This document shows, one piece after another, positions 50,971-59,593 of a stretch of DNA of 64,000 nucleotides (its first letter is position 1; the number at the start of each line of letters is the position of its first letter). The stretch covers positions 310,001 to 374,000 of the forward strand of contig CAWKCP010000005.1 of assembly GCA_963848115.1 (NCBI GenBank). The letters are read 5' to 3'. The notes under the pieces were generated by a model. That model was not told the DNA's origin. It saw only the letters and a list, made by a program, of their open reading frames with translations, and searched no databases. A program made the position numbers and the translations under genes. This stretch comes from JAWKOK01 sp963848115. GTDB lineage: Bacteria; Chloroflexota; Anaerolineae; Caldilineales; Caldilineaceae.

Positions 50971-53313
50971 TCACTGATTTCGTCGCATCCAGTCCAAAAT
51001 GCGTGGCATCGCCTCGGTGTAGGCGGCGTAGAGCGACGGCTTGACCACGAAATCCCAGGCCCCGACATGGGGCTGAAACTCGGCTCCAAATCCCTGTTTG
51101 AATCGCCAGACGCCCTGTAGCTCGTCATCCTCATCATCGAGGTCTGTGGGCGCGCCCCACCAGTCATAGACTGTACAGCCCTGCGCTGCGGCCCAGCGCA
51201 TTGCCTCGAACTGAAGGAGATGGTTGGGCATGTCGCGCCGGTGGCGGTCACTGCTGGCCCCGTACAGATACCAGGTGCGTTGTGCGTAGCGGAATAGGAA
51301 GATCCCGGCGACAGGGATCGGGTCATCGGCGTGCTCGGCCAGCAGCAATGCCCCGCCGGCCGGATCGGTGGGGTCTGCCTGCGCCGCAAGGAAACGTCGC
51401 CAGATCTGGTCATAGTAGTCGAAGGGGCGGATCAGGAAACCGTCACGCTCGGCCGTCTCGGCATAGAGTTGGTAAAAAGCAGCGAGATCGGCTCCCCCGC
51501 CCGCCCGCACGGTGATCCCCCGCCGCTGGGCCAGACGAATGTTGTAGCGCCACTTGCTCTTCATGCCGGCCAGCAGGCGCTCCTCGTCAACGATAGGGAG
51601 ACCGGATTTGGAAGCACTATTTTCGTCGCCCACTGCCATTTGGTCGATGAAGAGTTCGCTGTAGCCCGTATTCTTGTACTGGATCTGATCTTGACTCAAC
51701 CGCCACTCTCGACGGGCCAATGCATGCAGCAGGCGCAACCCCTCAACACTGTCCTCGCGCACATCCGGGTCGATCTTCACGAAGATGCAGCCCCTCTGGG
51801 TTGCGAACTGCTCGACGGCCGCCAGTGTGCGATCCACAGCCTCGTCATCCGACCAGTCGAGAACCGGTCCCTTGGGCACGTAGGCGACGCGCAGTGGAAG
51901 CCTATCGTTGAGCTGTCGCCAGAGGAACTGGCAAGCGGCAATAGGCCTGCCGCCGGCCTCACCGATGATGACCAGGCGTTCAGCGTTCCATTCGGTCTGC
52001 GCCTTCAGTTCGCCCCACTCCCAACTCTGGAGCACATGCGGATTGGGCAGATCTGCTAGAAATTCGCGCCACGCCAACGCTGACGCAACCGGCTTCACCC
52101 CAGTGGATATCGCAGGAGAAGGGGTCGATGCCAGACCCGTCTGCAACTGGGTGCGCATGTTGCCGGCTTGGCGACGCAGGCTTCTGGTCTGTAATTGGGC
52201 ACGCAGTCCCAGCCGATACGCCTTGTAGGCCAAGGGCTGGATCGGCCTCTCCCAGGCTCCTACATGGCGGACGACATCACCGCCGAAGCCCTGCTTGAAG
52301 CGATAGACTCCCCACAGTTCGCCGTCAGGCAGGCTAGTGAGATTCAGCGGCAGATCGTCTGACGGCACAGGCGTGCCCGCCCAATTGTTGATGCCGGTGG
52401 CCAGTTTGCCGACTTCATCCGGTATGCCCCAGAAGTCGTACCGGGTTGCACCCCGTTCTCTGGCCCATTGAATGGCCGCCCACTGCAATGCGTGATTGGG
52501 CATGCGATTGCGCTCGCGGTTACTGCTGGCTCCCCAGAGGTACCAGGCCGTGTCGCCAAGCGCAAAGACCACGATGGCCGCCAGGGGTTGGCCGTCGTAT
52601 TCTGCGATCAAGAATGCGGCTTGATCAGGCACGAAGAGATCGTAGGCGGTGTTGTAGTAGGCGGCGCTGTGCACGGTAAACCCGTCACGTTCTCCGGTCG
52701 TGGAGATCAGTTCATTGAATGCAGACAGATCATCTCTTGACGCCTCACGCACGATCACCTCCTTGCGTTCGGCCAGGCGGATGTTGTAGCGCCACTTGCT
52801 CTTCATCCGTTTGAGAATGGCGGCTTCGTCACCACTGATGTCGAGCATGATGGTGCTGGGCGGCTGGATGGTCTCAGACACCTGGGCAAAGCCGTAGGCG
52901 GCAAGCAAAGCACGGTTGTCCGGCGTGTCAACCAACTGCGGCTCAATTTTGAGCAATGCAGCGCCCTCCTCCTGCGCGACGGCAACGACCGCGTCCATCA
53001 GAGGCCGTGTGACCGCAGGCTGCGTCCAGTCCGTCACCGGGCCACGCGGCACATAGGCGATGGTAAGGCCGGCAACGCTGCGCAAGAGGATCTGCGCGCC
53101 GGCAACCAACCCAACGGGTTCGCCTTCACCGGACTCCCCCAGAAGAGCGACGCGCCGGCTACCCCAGCCAAAGCGCGACTTTAGCGCACCCCAGTTGCTG
53201 CTCTGGAGCAGATGACCCCTGGGATGATCTGAGACGAAGCGGTCCCAGGCGATGCTATCAATGGCATCGTCTGCGGATATCCTTAGATTCTGCGGTTCCC
53301 CGATTTCTGACAT
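50971..53313 (-). CDS. Tandem double FemAB-type aminoacyltransferase
   Basis: A 780-residue protein made of two FemABX-like units fused head to tail. Each unit begins with a W-x-F/E segment and an SSNWGALKSRFGW or SWEWGELKAQTEW motif. Each then has YVPRGPVTDW or YVPKGPVLDW, and MKSKWRYNIRLAERK or MKSKWRYNIRLAQRR. Each ends with YLWGASSNRERNRMPNHALQWAAIQWA or its counterpart and a WRFKQGFG motif. FemABX enzymes add amino acids from aminoacyl-tRNA to lipid II peptide stems. ATG 53313 is preferred; the upstream extension looks non-coding. Natural FemX proteins have two GNAT subdomains, but here each half is itself a complete double unit, so this is a true duplication. Confidence 0.85.
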   Translation of the reverse strand: MSEIGEPQNLRISADDAIDSIAWDRFVSDHPRGHLLQSSNWGALKSRFGWGSRRVALLGESGEGEPVGLVAGAQILLRSVAGLTIAYVPRGPVTDWTQPAVTRPLMDAVVAVAQEEGAALLKIEPQLVDTPDNRALLAAYGFAQVSETIQPPSTIMLDISGDEAAILKRMKSKWRYNIRLAERKEVIVREASRDDLSAFNELISTTGERDGFTVHSAAYYNTAYDLFVPDQAAFLIAEYDGQPLAAIVVFALGDTAWYLWGASSNRERNRMPNHALQWAAIQWARERGATRYDFWGIPDEVGKLATGINNWAGTPVPSDDLPLNLTSLPDGELWGVYRFKQGFGGDVVRHVGAWERPIQPLAYKAYRLGLRAQLQTRSLRRQAGNMRTQLQTGLASTPSPAISTGVKPVASALAWREFLADLPNPHVLQSWEWGELKAQTEWNAERLVIIGEAGGRPIAACQFLWRQLNDRLPLRVAYVPKGPVLDWSDDEAVDRTLAAVEQFATQRGCIFVKIDPDVREDSVEGLRLLHALARREWRLSQDQIQYKNTGYSELFIDQMAVGDENSASKSGLPIVDEERLLAGMKSKWRYNIRLAQRRGITVRAGGGADLAAFYQLYAETAERDGFLIRPFDYYDQIWRRFLAAQADPTDPAGGALLLAEHADDPIPVAGIFLFRYAQRTWYLYGASSDRHRRDMPNHLLQFEAMRWAAAQGCTVYDWWGAPTDLDDEDDELQGVWRFKQGFGAEFQPHVGAWDFVVKPSLYAAYTEAMPRILDWMRRNQ

Positions 53314-53536
53314 CTTTGTATCATAACGGCAACTTGCATTGGGCCAAAAACAGAAGCCTTGTAGTGCTGTTATCATCCCTATCACTTTGGTTTTCTTTGT
53401 TCCAACCGAAATCCAACACACAGAGCAAATACATGCCAAAGCCAACGATTTCCCCTCGACTTCCAACCGACCCAAAATACGTCGTCCTGTTCTGGCCACT
53501 AGGCTGACCATTGCAGGCCTAAATTCGCCACCTACT
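53314..53536. other. Divergent intergenic region
   Basis: No supported gene or repeat between the FemAB gene and the promoter at 53537. A plus-strand frame here has no family features. Confidence 0.3.
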
Positions 53537-53566
53537 TTGACCGCGGTTGCTCGACTGTGCTAGAAT
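53537..53566 (+). promoter_or_regulatory. Extended -10 promoter of the glycosyltransferase unit
   Basis: TTGACC at 53537-53542, 18-base spacer, TAGAAT at 53561-53566 with TGC directly before it. Transcription would start near 53573. Confidence 0.55.
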
Positions 53567-53718
53567 TCTAGCGAAACAATAGGATGATTGGATCGTTCTA
53601 GGAGTCCAGATCAGTGCGGTCTTCGTAGAGTGCCGACACAGAGTATTGGGGTAGGGTGTCGACAATCGTCTCCCAACGATGGATCAGATACGAAGCGCTG
53701 ACCCGGCTCGGAAATTAT

Positions 53719-54813
53719 ATGCACAACGAGCAAGCACAGATCGATACGGAAGCGACCAGGCCGCGTGACTCACTCGACCTGGCAATTGTCGTGCTCAGCT
53801 TCAACACTTGTGAATTGCTTCGTGACTGTCTTCATTCCGTCCTCGCCTCGTCCGATGATATTCGCTTTCAAGTCTGCGTTGTAGACAACGGCAGCACTGA
53901 CGGCAGCGTGGAGATGGTGCGTAGCGAGTTCCCTGCGGTCCATCTGATCGTCAACCGCGCCAATGTCGGCTTTAGCGCCGGCAACAACGTCGGTCTGCGC
54001 TGGTTTGGCTTCAATGACGCTGCCGCCCACGCCCGCGAGGACGCCGTCGTTGAGCGACTTCCCAGGTACGCGCTGTTGCTCAATCCGGACACCATCGTGG
54101 CAGAAACGGTCTTCGCACACATGGTCGCGTTCATGGACAGCCATCTGCAGAGCGGTGTGTCCGGCCCTCGGGTCCGACGGCCCGACGGCTCCCTTGATCT
54201 GGCCTGCCGACGCAGCTTTCCCACACCTGAGGTCAGCTTCTACCGACAAGTGGGTCTCAGTCGACTCTTTCCCAACAGTCGGCGGCTCAATGCCTACAAT
54301 CTGGAATTTCTGGCTGAGGACGCTGTCCATCAGGTCGACTCGGTGGTGGGGGCCTACATGCAAATCCGTCGCGAGGCTATTGTCCAGGTCGGTCTACTGG
54401 ATGAAGCATTCTTCATGTATGGTGAGGACCTGGACTGGGCCAAACGCATCAAGGATGCGGGTTGGCAAGTCTGGTACAACGGGCAAGTGGAGATCACCCA
54501 TGTCAAGGAAGCGTCCAGCAGCCAGAGCGCCAAGTCACGGATTGATTTCACTGAGGCGCAATGGATCTTCTATCGCAAACACTATCAGGCCCAGACCGGG
54601 TGGTTGTTGAACAAGGTGATTACACTCGGCATCGTAGCCAAAGGGACGTTGGACATTGCCAGACATCTCTGGCTCTTCTGCCGGGATGACCGTGGATCTC
54701 ATTCATCTGAGATGGACAAGACTACGGGGATGTCATCACCGATACCGAATACGAAAATTACGGGTACAGAACCAACGTCTGTTTCCAGTGGCACGCTGAG
54801 TATCGAGCCATAG
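53719..54813 (+). CDS. Family 2 glycosyltransferase, rhamnosyltransferase-like
   Basis: A 364-residue GT-A glycosyltransferase. LDLAIVVLSFNTCELLRDCLHSV opens the fold, VVDNGSTDGSVEMVRSEFPAVHLIVNRANVGFSAGNNVGL is the nucleotide-binding segment, and LLLNPDTIV contains the metal-binding acidic pair. FMYGEDLDWAKRIKDAGW is the catalytic loop typical of WbbL-like rhamnosyltransferases. It probably builds a surface polysaccharide together with the sugar-phosphate transferase encoded 17 bases downstream. The ATG at 53719 is chosen as the start nearest the domain; a GTG at 53656 in the same frame is possible. Confidence 0.88.
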   Translation: MHNEQAQIDTEATRPRDSLDLAIVVLSFNTCELLRDCLHSVLASSDDIRFQVCVVDNGSTDGSVEMVRSEFPAVHLIVNRANVGFSAGNNVGLRWFGFNDAAAHAREDAVVERLPRYALLLNPDTIVAETVFAHMVAFMDSHLQSGVSGPRVRRPDGSLDLACRRSFPTPEVSFYRQVGLSRLFPNSRRLNAYNLEFLAEDAVHQVDSVVGAYMQIRREAIVQVGLLDEAFFMYGEDLDWAKRIKDAGWQVWYNGQVEITHVKEASSSQSAKSRIDFTEAQWIFYRKHYQAQTGWLLNKVITLGIVAKGTLDIARHLWLFCRDDRGSHSSEMDKTTGMSSPIPNTKITGTEPTSVSSGTLSIEP

Positions 54814-54830
54814 GTTGGTCGAAGAGGAAT

Positions 54831-56291
54831 ATGCAGCACAGCCTGTCTGAACCAAACTCATATCCTGAGTACGGCGCTCGCCGACGCAATCGCCCCGTGT
54901 TGATGAAACGGGCCCAATGGGCCTTCATCATTGCCCTGGTCGTCATCGATCTGGGGTGTACCTGGCTGGCCTACTTCGCCGCCTATTGGCTGCTTGATCG
55001 GAACCCGGACGTGGTCATCGGCCCATTTCTGGAATTCTGGCCCTTGCCTGCGCTGCAATCCATCTTCCTGCTCGGCATCTTCTTCGTCCGGCGCATGTAT
55101 CAGCGCCGACGCCCCATCGGCCATCTGGACGAATTCTTCAAGATCATCATCTTCAACACGTTAGCCACGCTCTTCACTGTGGCGACATTGGCACTGGCCG
55201 CGCCTGATTTCGAGTACCACCGGACCATGCTCCTGTATGCCTGGATCGCCGGCATCTTCTTCCTGACCGTGGCGCGTTCGCTTCATGCCCAGATCCAGTG
55301 GCAGGCACAGGCCAAAGGGGTCGGCGACGATCAGGTACTATTGGTCGGTGACGGTGAGATCGGCCACATGTTGTTGCAGAAGATCATGGGCAATCCCAAG
55401 ATGGGGTATCAGGTCATCGGCATCGCAGGCAAAGGCGATGTGACCGACAACATCGCCGGTGTTCCGGTCCTGGGCGGCCTGGCGGATATTCCGATGATCA
55501 TTGATAGCTACGACGTCGACGAAGTGATCATCGGTTTGCCGGAAAGCAGCCATCAAGAGCTGGTCAGCATCATCAGCCTCTGTGAACGCGAGAAGGTCGG
55601 CATTCGCGTCTTTCCCGACGTCTTCCAGATCATGGCGAGCGAGGTCAGCATCGGCGATCTGGGCGGCCTTCCGCTGCTCAACATTCGAGATGTTGCCCTA
55701 CAGGGCTGGAAGCTGACCCTAAAACGCGGTATGGATATCCTCATTAGCGGGATAATGCTGGTTGTTGCCAGTCCGTTCATTTTGCTCACAGCTTTGCTGG
55801 TCAAGCTCGATAGCCCGGGGCCGGTCTTCTACGTCCAGGAACGGATGGGGCTGGATGCCAATCCGTTCAAGATGATCAAGTTCCGATCGATGCATTCGGA
55901 TGCTGAAAATCAGGGTCCCGGCTGGACCGTCGAGGACGATCCAAGGCGGACGAAGCTCGGTTCAATCATGCGACGATTCAACATTGATGAACTGCCCCAG
56001 TTGGTCAATGTCTTTATGGGTGACATGAGTCTGGTCGGGCCACGGCCAGAGCGCCCTGTCTATGTAGAACAGTTTCGCCAGAGCATCCCACGCTATATGG
56101 ACCGTCATCGCGAGAAGGCCGGGCTTACGGGCTGGGCTCAAGTCAATGGGCTGCGTGGGGACACATCGATCATGGAGCGCACCAAGTATGATCTGTGGTA
56201 CATCGAGAACTGGTCGCTGGCGCTCGATTTCAAGATCTTGATCCGCACTGCGGTTCAGACGATTGTGGGCACCAACCAGAACGCGTATTAG
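54831..56291 (+). CDS. Polyprenyl-phosphate glycosylphosphotransferase (WbaP/WcaJ type)
   Basis: A 486-residue initiating sugar transferase. Four to five N-terminal membrane helices (about 25-150), a CoA-binding-like Rossmann domain (VLLVGDGEIGHMLLQ, later VIIGLPESSHQELV), and a C-terminal bacterial sugar transferase domain. The latter shows KRGMDILISGIMLVVASP, FYVQERMGLDANPFKMIKFRSM, RRFNIDELPQLVNVFMGDMSLVGPRPERP, and GLTGWAQVNGLRG. It transfers a sugar phosphate to undecaprenyl phosphate, the first step of exopolysaccharide or glycan assembly. GAAGAGG precedes ATG 54831. Confidence 0.93.
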   Translation: MQHSLSEPNSYPEYGARRRNRPVLMKRAQWAFIIALVVIDLGCTWLAYFAAYWLLDRNPDVVIGPFLEFWPLPALQSIFLLGIFFVRRMYQRRRPIGHLDEFFKIIIFNTLATLFTVATLALAAPDFEYHRTMLLYAWIAGIFFLTVARSLHAQIQWQAQAKGVGDDQVLLVGDGEIGHMLLQKIMGNPKMGYQVIGIAGKGDVTDNIAGVPVLGGLADIPMIIDSYDVDEVIIGLPESSHQELVSIISLCEREKVGIRVFPDVFQIMASEVSIGDLGGLPLLNIRDVALQGWKLTLKRGMDILISGIMLVVASPFILLTALLVKLDSPGPVFYVQERMGLDANPFKMIKFRSMHSDAENQGPGWTVEDDPRRTKLGSIMRRFNIDELPQLVNVFMGDMSLVGPRPERPVYVEQFRQSIPRYMDRHREKAGLTGWAQVNGLRGDTSIMERTKYDLWYIENWSLALDFKILIRTAVQTIVGTNQNAY

Positions 56292-56387
56292 TGAATCCCG
56301 GCCGAAATCCTGACACCCGACCAGTGGTGGAGATACCGGATTTCTGTCGTGGTATTCACGTCTAGCTGAACTAGGATTCGTCATTCT

Positions 56388-57470
56388 ATGACAAACTCGG
56401 CACAAGAGCACTTGATTGACCCGGTAGCGGCTCGCCGACATCAGGTGCTGTCCATCGTCATCCAACAATACACACAGACCGCCCAGCCGATCGCCAGCAC
56501 GATGATTGCCAATGAGTACGACTTGGGCGTGAGCGCGGCGACCATACGCAATGATATGGCGGCGCTTGAAAAAGAGGGGCTGCTCACCCATCCGCACACG
56601 AGCGCTGGACGGATACCCACCGACGCCGGTTATCGCTACTTCGTCCAAAATCTGATGGCCGACACGGAGTTGTCGTCCATTGATCGCCAGCTGATCCGTA
56701 GCGAATTTTCTCAGGCGCGGCGCGAGTTGGATCAATGGCTACGCGTCAGCACATCGGTGCTTGCCCGCACATCGCGTGGCGCGGCACTGGCCACAGCGCC
56801 CAAGGCGCACCAAAGCCATTTCAAACATCTGGAGCTGGTCGGGATCCGCGACAGCACGGTACTGCTGGTTCTAGTGTTGGAAGAGGGCGCGGTCAAGCAG
56901 CCGCTGCTCGACCTGGACGAGCCCATGCATCAGCATGAGCTGAGCCAGATCAGCAATGAACTCAACGAGCGTCTGCATGGCGCAACCGTTGACGAGGTAC
57001 TGCAACGTTGCCAACAGTTGACGGCCCAGGGTCCACAGGCATTGTTGGCCATGCAGGTGGCCATCCTGGTCGCTGAGATTATGGGCCGAATCGACAACAA
57101 GTTTGGCGGTCAGATCTATCGTGACGGGCTGGCACAGATGCTCGAAGCGCCGGAATTTGCCGAGAACGAGAACGTGCGCAAAGTTGTCAGTGTGCTGGAA
57201 CGTCGCCCGTTGCTTGAGCAGATTCTGGATGAATACCCCAGCGCCGACGACGTACGGGTCGTCATCGCCGGTGACGGCAGGTTTGATGAATTACAGGACA
57301 TTAGCCTGATTATCAGCAGCTATGGGGTTGCCGATCATGCGACCGGTGTTCTCGGTGTGGTCGGTCCGCTGCGCATGTCCTATGGTCGTACCATCAGCGC
57401 CGTGCGCTTCGTGGCCACCGTCATGAGTGACATGGTCGGAGACATGGTCGGGCGCCCGCCGGAACAATAG
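56388..57470 (+). CDS. hrcA: Heat-inducible transcription repressor HrcA
   Basis: A 360-residue HrcA. The winged-helix DNA-binding part is RRHQVLSIVIQQYTQTAQPIASTMIANEYDLGVSAATIRNDMAALEKEGLLTHPHTSAGRIPTDAGYRYFV. A GAF-like core follows, and the C-terminus GVLGVVGPLRMSYGRTISAVRFVA is diagnostic. HrcA binds CIRCE operators to repress chaperone genes. No CIRCE inverted repeat (TTAGCACTC type) was found upstream of hrcA or grpE, so its targets lie elsewhere. grpE follows, but a 119 bp palindromic element lies between them. Confidence 0.95.
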   Translation: MTNSAQEHLIDPVAARRHQVLSIVIQQYTQTAQPIASTMIANEYDLGVSAATIRNDMAALEKEGLLTHPHTSAGRIPTDAGYRYFVQNLMADTELSSIDRQLIRSEFSQARRELDQWLRVSTSVLARTSRGAALATAPKAHQSHFKHLELVGIRDSTVLLVLVLEEGAVKQPLLDLDEPMHQHELSQISNELNERLHGATVDEVLQRCQQLTAQGPQALLAMQVAILVAEIMGRIDNKFGGQIYRDGLAQMLEAPEFAENENVRKVVSVLERRPLLEQILDEYPSADDVRVVIAGDGRFDELQDISLIISSYGVADHATGVLGVVGPLRMSYGRTISAVRFVATVMSDMVGDMVGRPPEQ

Positions 57471-57529
57471 GGGCGTGTCCTTGTGGCCGCCCACTCACTT
57501 TAAACACATCGGAATGAACTGATGACTAT

Positions 57530-57648
57530 ACTGCAAAAAGCCTTTTCTTGACACGAATGGTCACGAATTTACACGAACTGTGTCGTCGCCCCAGAGAGAA
57601 GATTCGTGATAATTCGTGTAAATTCGTGTCAAGATCCCTTTTTGCAGT
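57530..57648. repeat. 119 bp palindromic element, copy 2, between hrcA and grpE
   Basis: Same length and ends as the element at 49034-49152, differing at three positions. Its ends ACTGCAAAAAG and CTTTTTGCAGT are perfect complements and the similarity extends a few bases outward. It separates two genes that often form one operon. Confidence 0.85.
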
Positions 57649-57693
57649 GGACTCACTGATAGTGAAACAGCAAGAGAGAATAGCGAAGCAATT

Positions 57694-58410
57694 ATGCCAG
57701 AAGTGAAAGAGTCAAACGAAAGCGTTGAAGAAATCGAGGCAACTGCAGGCGATCAGGCCCAGGAGAGCGCCCGAGATGACAATCAGCCAGATGCCGTCGT
57801 GGAAGTTCTCGAAGGCGAGATCGTGGCCGACGAAGCGACGGCACAAGATTCGGCGGCAGAGGCAGACGGAACTGCGACTGAAAGTGTCGACGAAGCCGAC
57901 CAAGAAGACGCTGATGCCGTCGAAATCTCTCCCGGAGAGGCGCTGATCGCCCAGTTGCAGGCGGAGTTGGCCGACGTCCGGGCCGAGGCTGCGGCGCAGA
58001 CCGACCAGGTACAGCGCATCGCTGCCGAGTTCCAGAACAGCAAGAAACGCCAGGAACGCCAGTTGGCCGATTCTATTCAGCGTGCCAGTAGTCATCTGGC
58101 CACACAACTATTGCCAATCTTGGATGACTTCGACCTGGCTTTTGGAAATCTGCCCGAAGAATTAAGTGATGAGGACGAGTCATGGGTCGATGGTTTCCGT
58201 CAGATACATAAGAAACTGGCGGCAGTCCTTGAAGACCAGGGCGTCACCATGATTCAACTCGACGGCGAGTTTGATCCCAATCTGCACGAGGCCATCAGCA
58301 GCGAGCCCAGCGAAAACGTCGAAAGCGGCCACATCATCGAAACGCTGCGCGCCGGCTATGAGCACAAGGGACGCGTGCTGCGTCCCGCGATGGTTCGAGT
58401 AGCGATGTAG
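57694..58410 (+). CDS. grpE: GrpE nucleotide exchange factor
   Basis: A 238-residue GrpE. An acidic, poorly conserved first 85 residues is followed by the coiled coil (ALIAQLQAELADVRAEAAAQTDQVQRIAAEFQNSKKR) and the beta domain with LLPILDDFDLAFGNLP, GVTMIQLDGEFDPNLHEAISSEPSE and GYEHKGRVLRPAMVRVA. It releases ADP from DnaK. DnaK and DnaJ genes are not next to it. The leader contains part of the 119 bp element flank; no CIRCE was seen. Confidence 0.95.
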   Translation: MPEVKESNESVEEIEATAGDQAQESARDDNQPDAVVEVLEGEIVADEATAQDSAAEADGTATESVDEADQEDADAVEISPGEALIAQLQAELADVRAEAAAQTDQVQRIAAEFQNSKKRQERQLADSIQRASSHLATQLLPILDDFDLAFGNLPEELSDEDESWVDGFRQIHKKLAAVLEDQGVTMIQLDGEFDPNLHEAISSEPSENVESGHIIETLRAGYEHKGRVLRPAMVRVAM

Positions 58411-58423
58411 AAAACGTGACAGG

Positions 58424-58501
58424 GTGAAGGGGTGATAAGGTAAAGGGGAGCGACATATTGGCGAATTCGTTTGTCACTCCCTCACCCTATCGCCCCTTCA
58501 C
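58424..58501. repeat. Purine/pyrimidine inverted repeat between grpE and the GNAT gene
   Basis: GTGAAGGGG at 58424 and the following G-rich tract to 58453 pair imperfectly with the C-rich tract 58473-58501 ending CCCCTTCAC. The composition resembles the element at 12036-12123. Its right end runs close to the ATG at 58519. Confidence 0.65.
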
Positions 58502-58518
58502 AAAGACCGAGGCCCTCT

Positions 58519-59547
58519 ATGACCGCAATCCAGGCGGTAACGGGACATGTCGACAGCAAGAGCGCCAGCGTCATTCGCCCGTTTGACATCGGAAAAGATC
58601 TGCGGCCAGTCGCCGAGTTGATCGCTGAATCTTTCGCCAGCGAGTTGGATGCACGCGGCAACGCCGCACTACGCGAGATGCGCGTCATGAGCCACATGAG
58701 CGGCATTCTCAAGGTAGTCAACCGCACGACCGGCGAGTTCAACGATGTTTTCAACGGCTTTGTCTGGGTGGAGGAAGACCGCATCGTCGGCAACGTCACC
58801 GTTCAGAAGGCAGACAGACAGGGAAGCCGCTGGCAAATCGCCAATGTGGCGGTGGCTCCGTCCCACCGGGGGCGCGGCATGGCGCGCCGTCTGATGAACC
58901 GGGCGCTCGAACACATCGAGGCGTCCGGCGGAAGCTGGGCGGTGCTTCAGGTCTACGCGCGCAACGATGCGGCCCGCAACCTCTACGATGGGCTGGGCTT
59001 TGAATACATTGGCGGCAAGGCCGACCTGCGACTCGATCACACGCCGCCCCTATCCACGCTGCCGTCGGAAATTCAGAAGATTCCAAACTTCTTCACCTTC
59101 TCGGCCGGCCACAGTCAAGAACTGTACGAGTTGGTCGCTTGTCAACATTCTACATTGAGCCAATGGTGGCGTCCGCTGCGCCGCGTCGACTACCAGATCA
59201 ACTTCGAACAACAGATCGGCGAGTGGTTCTCCCACATGATCGGCAGGCGAGATGTCTATCGCCACTGTATTCAAGTGACCCGTCGTTTCGAAGCGGCCAT
59301 CGTGTTGATCGCCCAGCGCTGGAGCGGTGAACACGAGCTGAAAATTTGGGTCCGACCGGACAACTACGGCAAATACGAGGATGCCTTCATGGCGTGGATG
59401 ATGCGTATGTTGGCCGACTATCCCCGGCTACCGGTGACGCTTGAGCTTTCGACCGACCATACGCAGGCCATTGAGGCCGCCGAGGCAAACGGATTCAACG
59501 TCACACGGACGCTGTTGACCATGCGCAAGCGCATGCAAAGCAACTGA
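58519..59547 (+). CDS. GNAT acetyltransferase with a C-terminal extension
   Basis: A 342-residue protein. The first 170 residues are a GNAT domain: VIRPFDIGKDLRPVAELIAESF, NVTVQ, ANVAVAPSHRGRGMARRLMNRALEHI (acetyl-CoA loop R-G-R-G), and NDAARNLYDGLGFEYI. The second half (about 175-342) has IVLIAQRWSGEHELKIWVRPDNYGKYEDAFMAWMM and resembles a second, degenerate GNAT fold, with VTLELSTDHTQAIEAAEANGFNVTRT at the end. The substrate is unknown. ATG 58519 is chosen because codons upstream lie inside the inverted repeat. Confidence 0.85.
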   Translation: MTAIQAVTGHVDSKSASVIRPFDIGKDLRPVAELIAESFASELDARGNAALREMRVMSHMSGILKVVNRTTGEFNDVFNGFVWVEEDRIVGNVTVQKADRQGSRWQIANVAVAPSHRGRGMARRLMNRALEHIEASGGSWAVLQVYARNDAARNLYDGLGFEYIGGKADLRLDHTPPLSTLPSEIQKIPNFFTFSAGHSQELYELVACQHSTLSQWWRPLRRVDYQINFEQQIGEWFSHMIGRRDVYRHCIQVTRRFEAAIVLIAQRWSGEHELKIWVRPDNYGKYEDAFMAWMMRMLADYPRLPVTLELSTDHTQAIEAAEANGFNVTRTLLTMRKRMQSN

Positions 59548-59593
59548 TCAGCCACCCACCCACGCTTCCTCCAGACCAACCAGGCAGCCGCCA

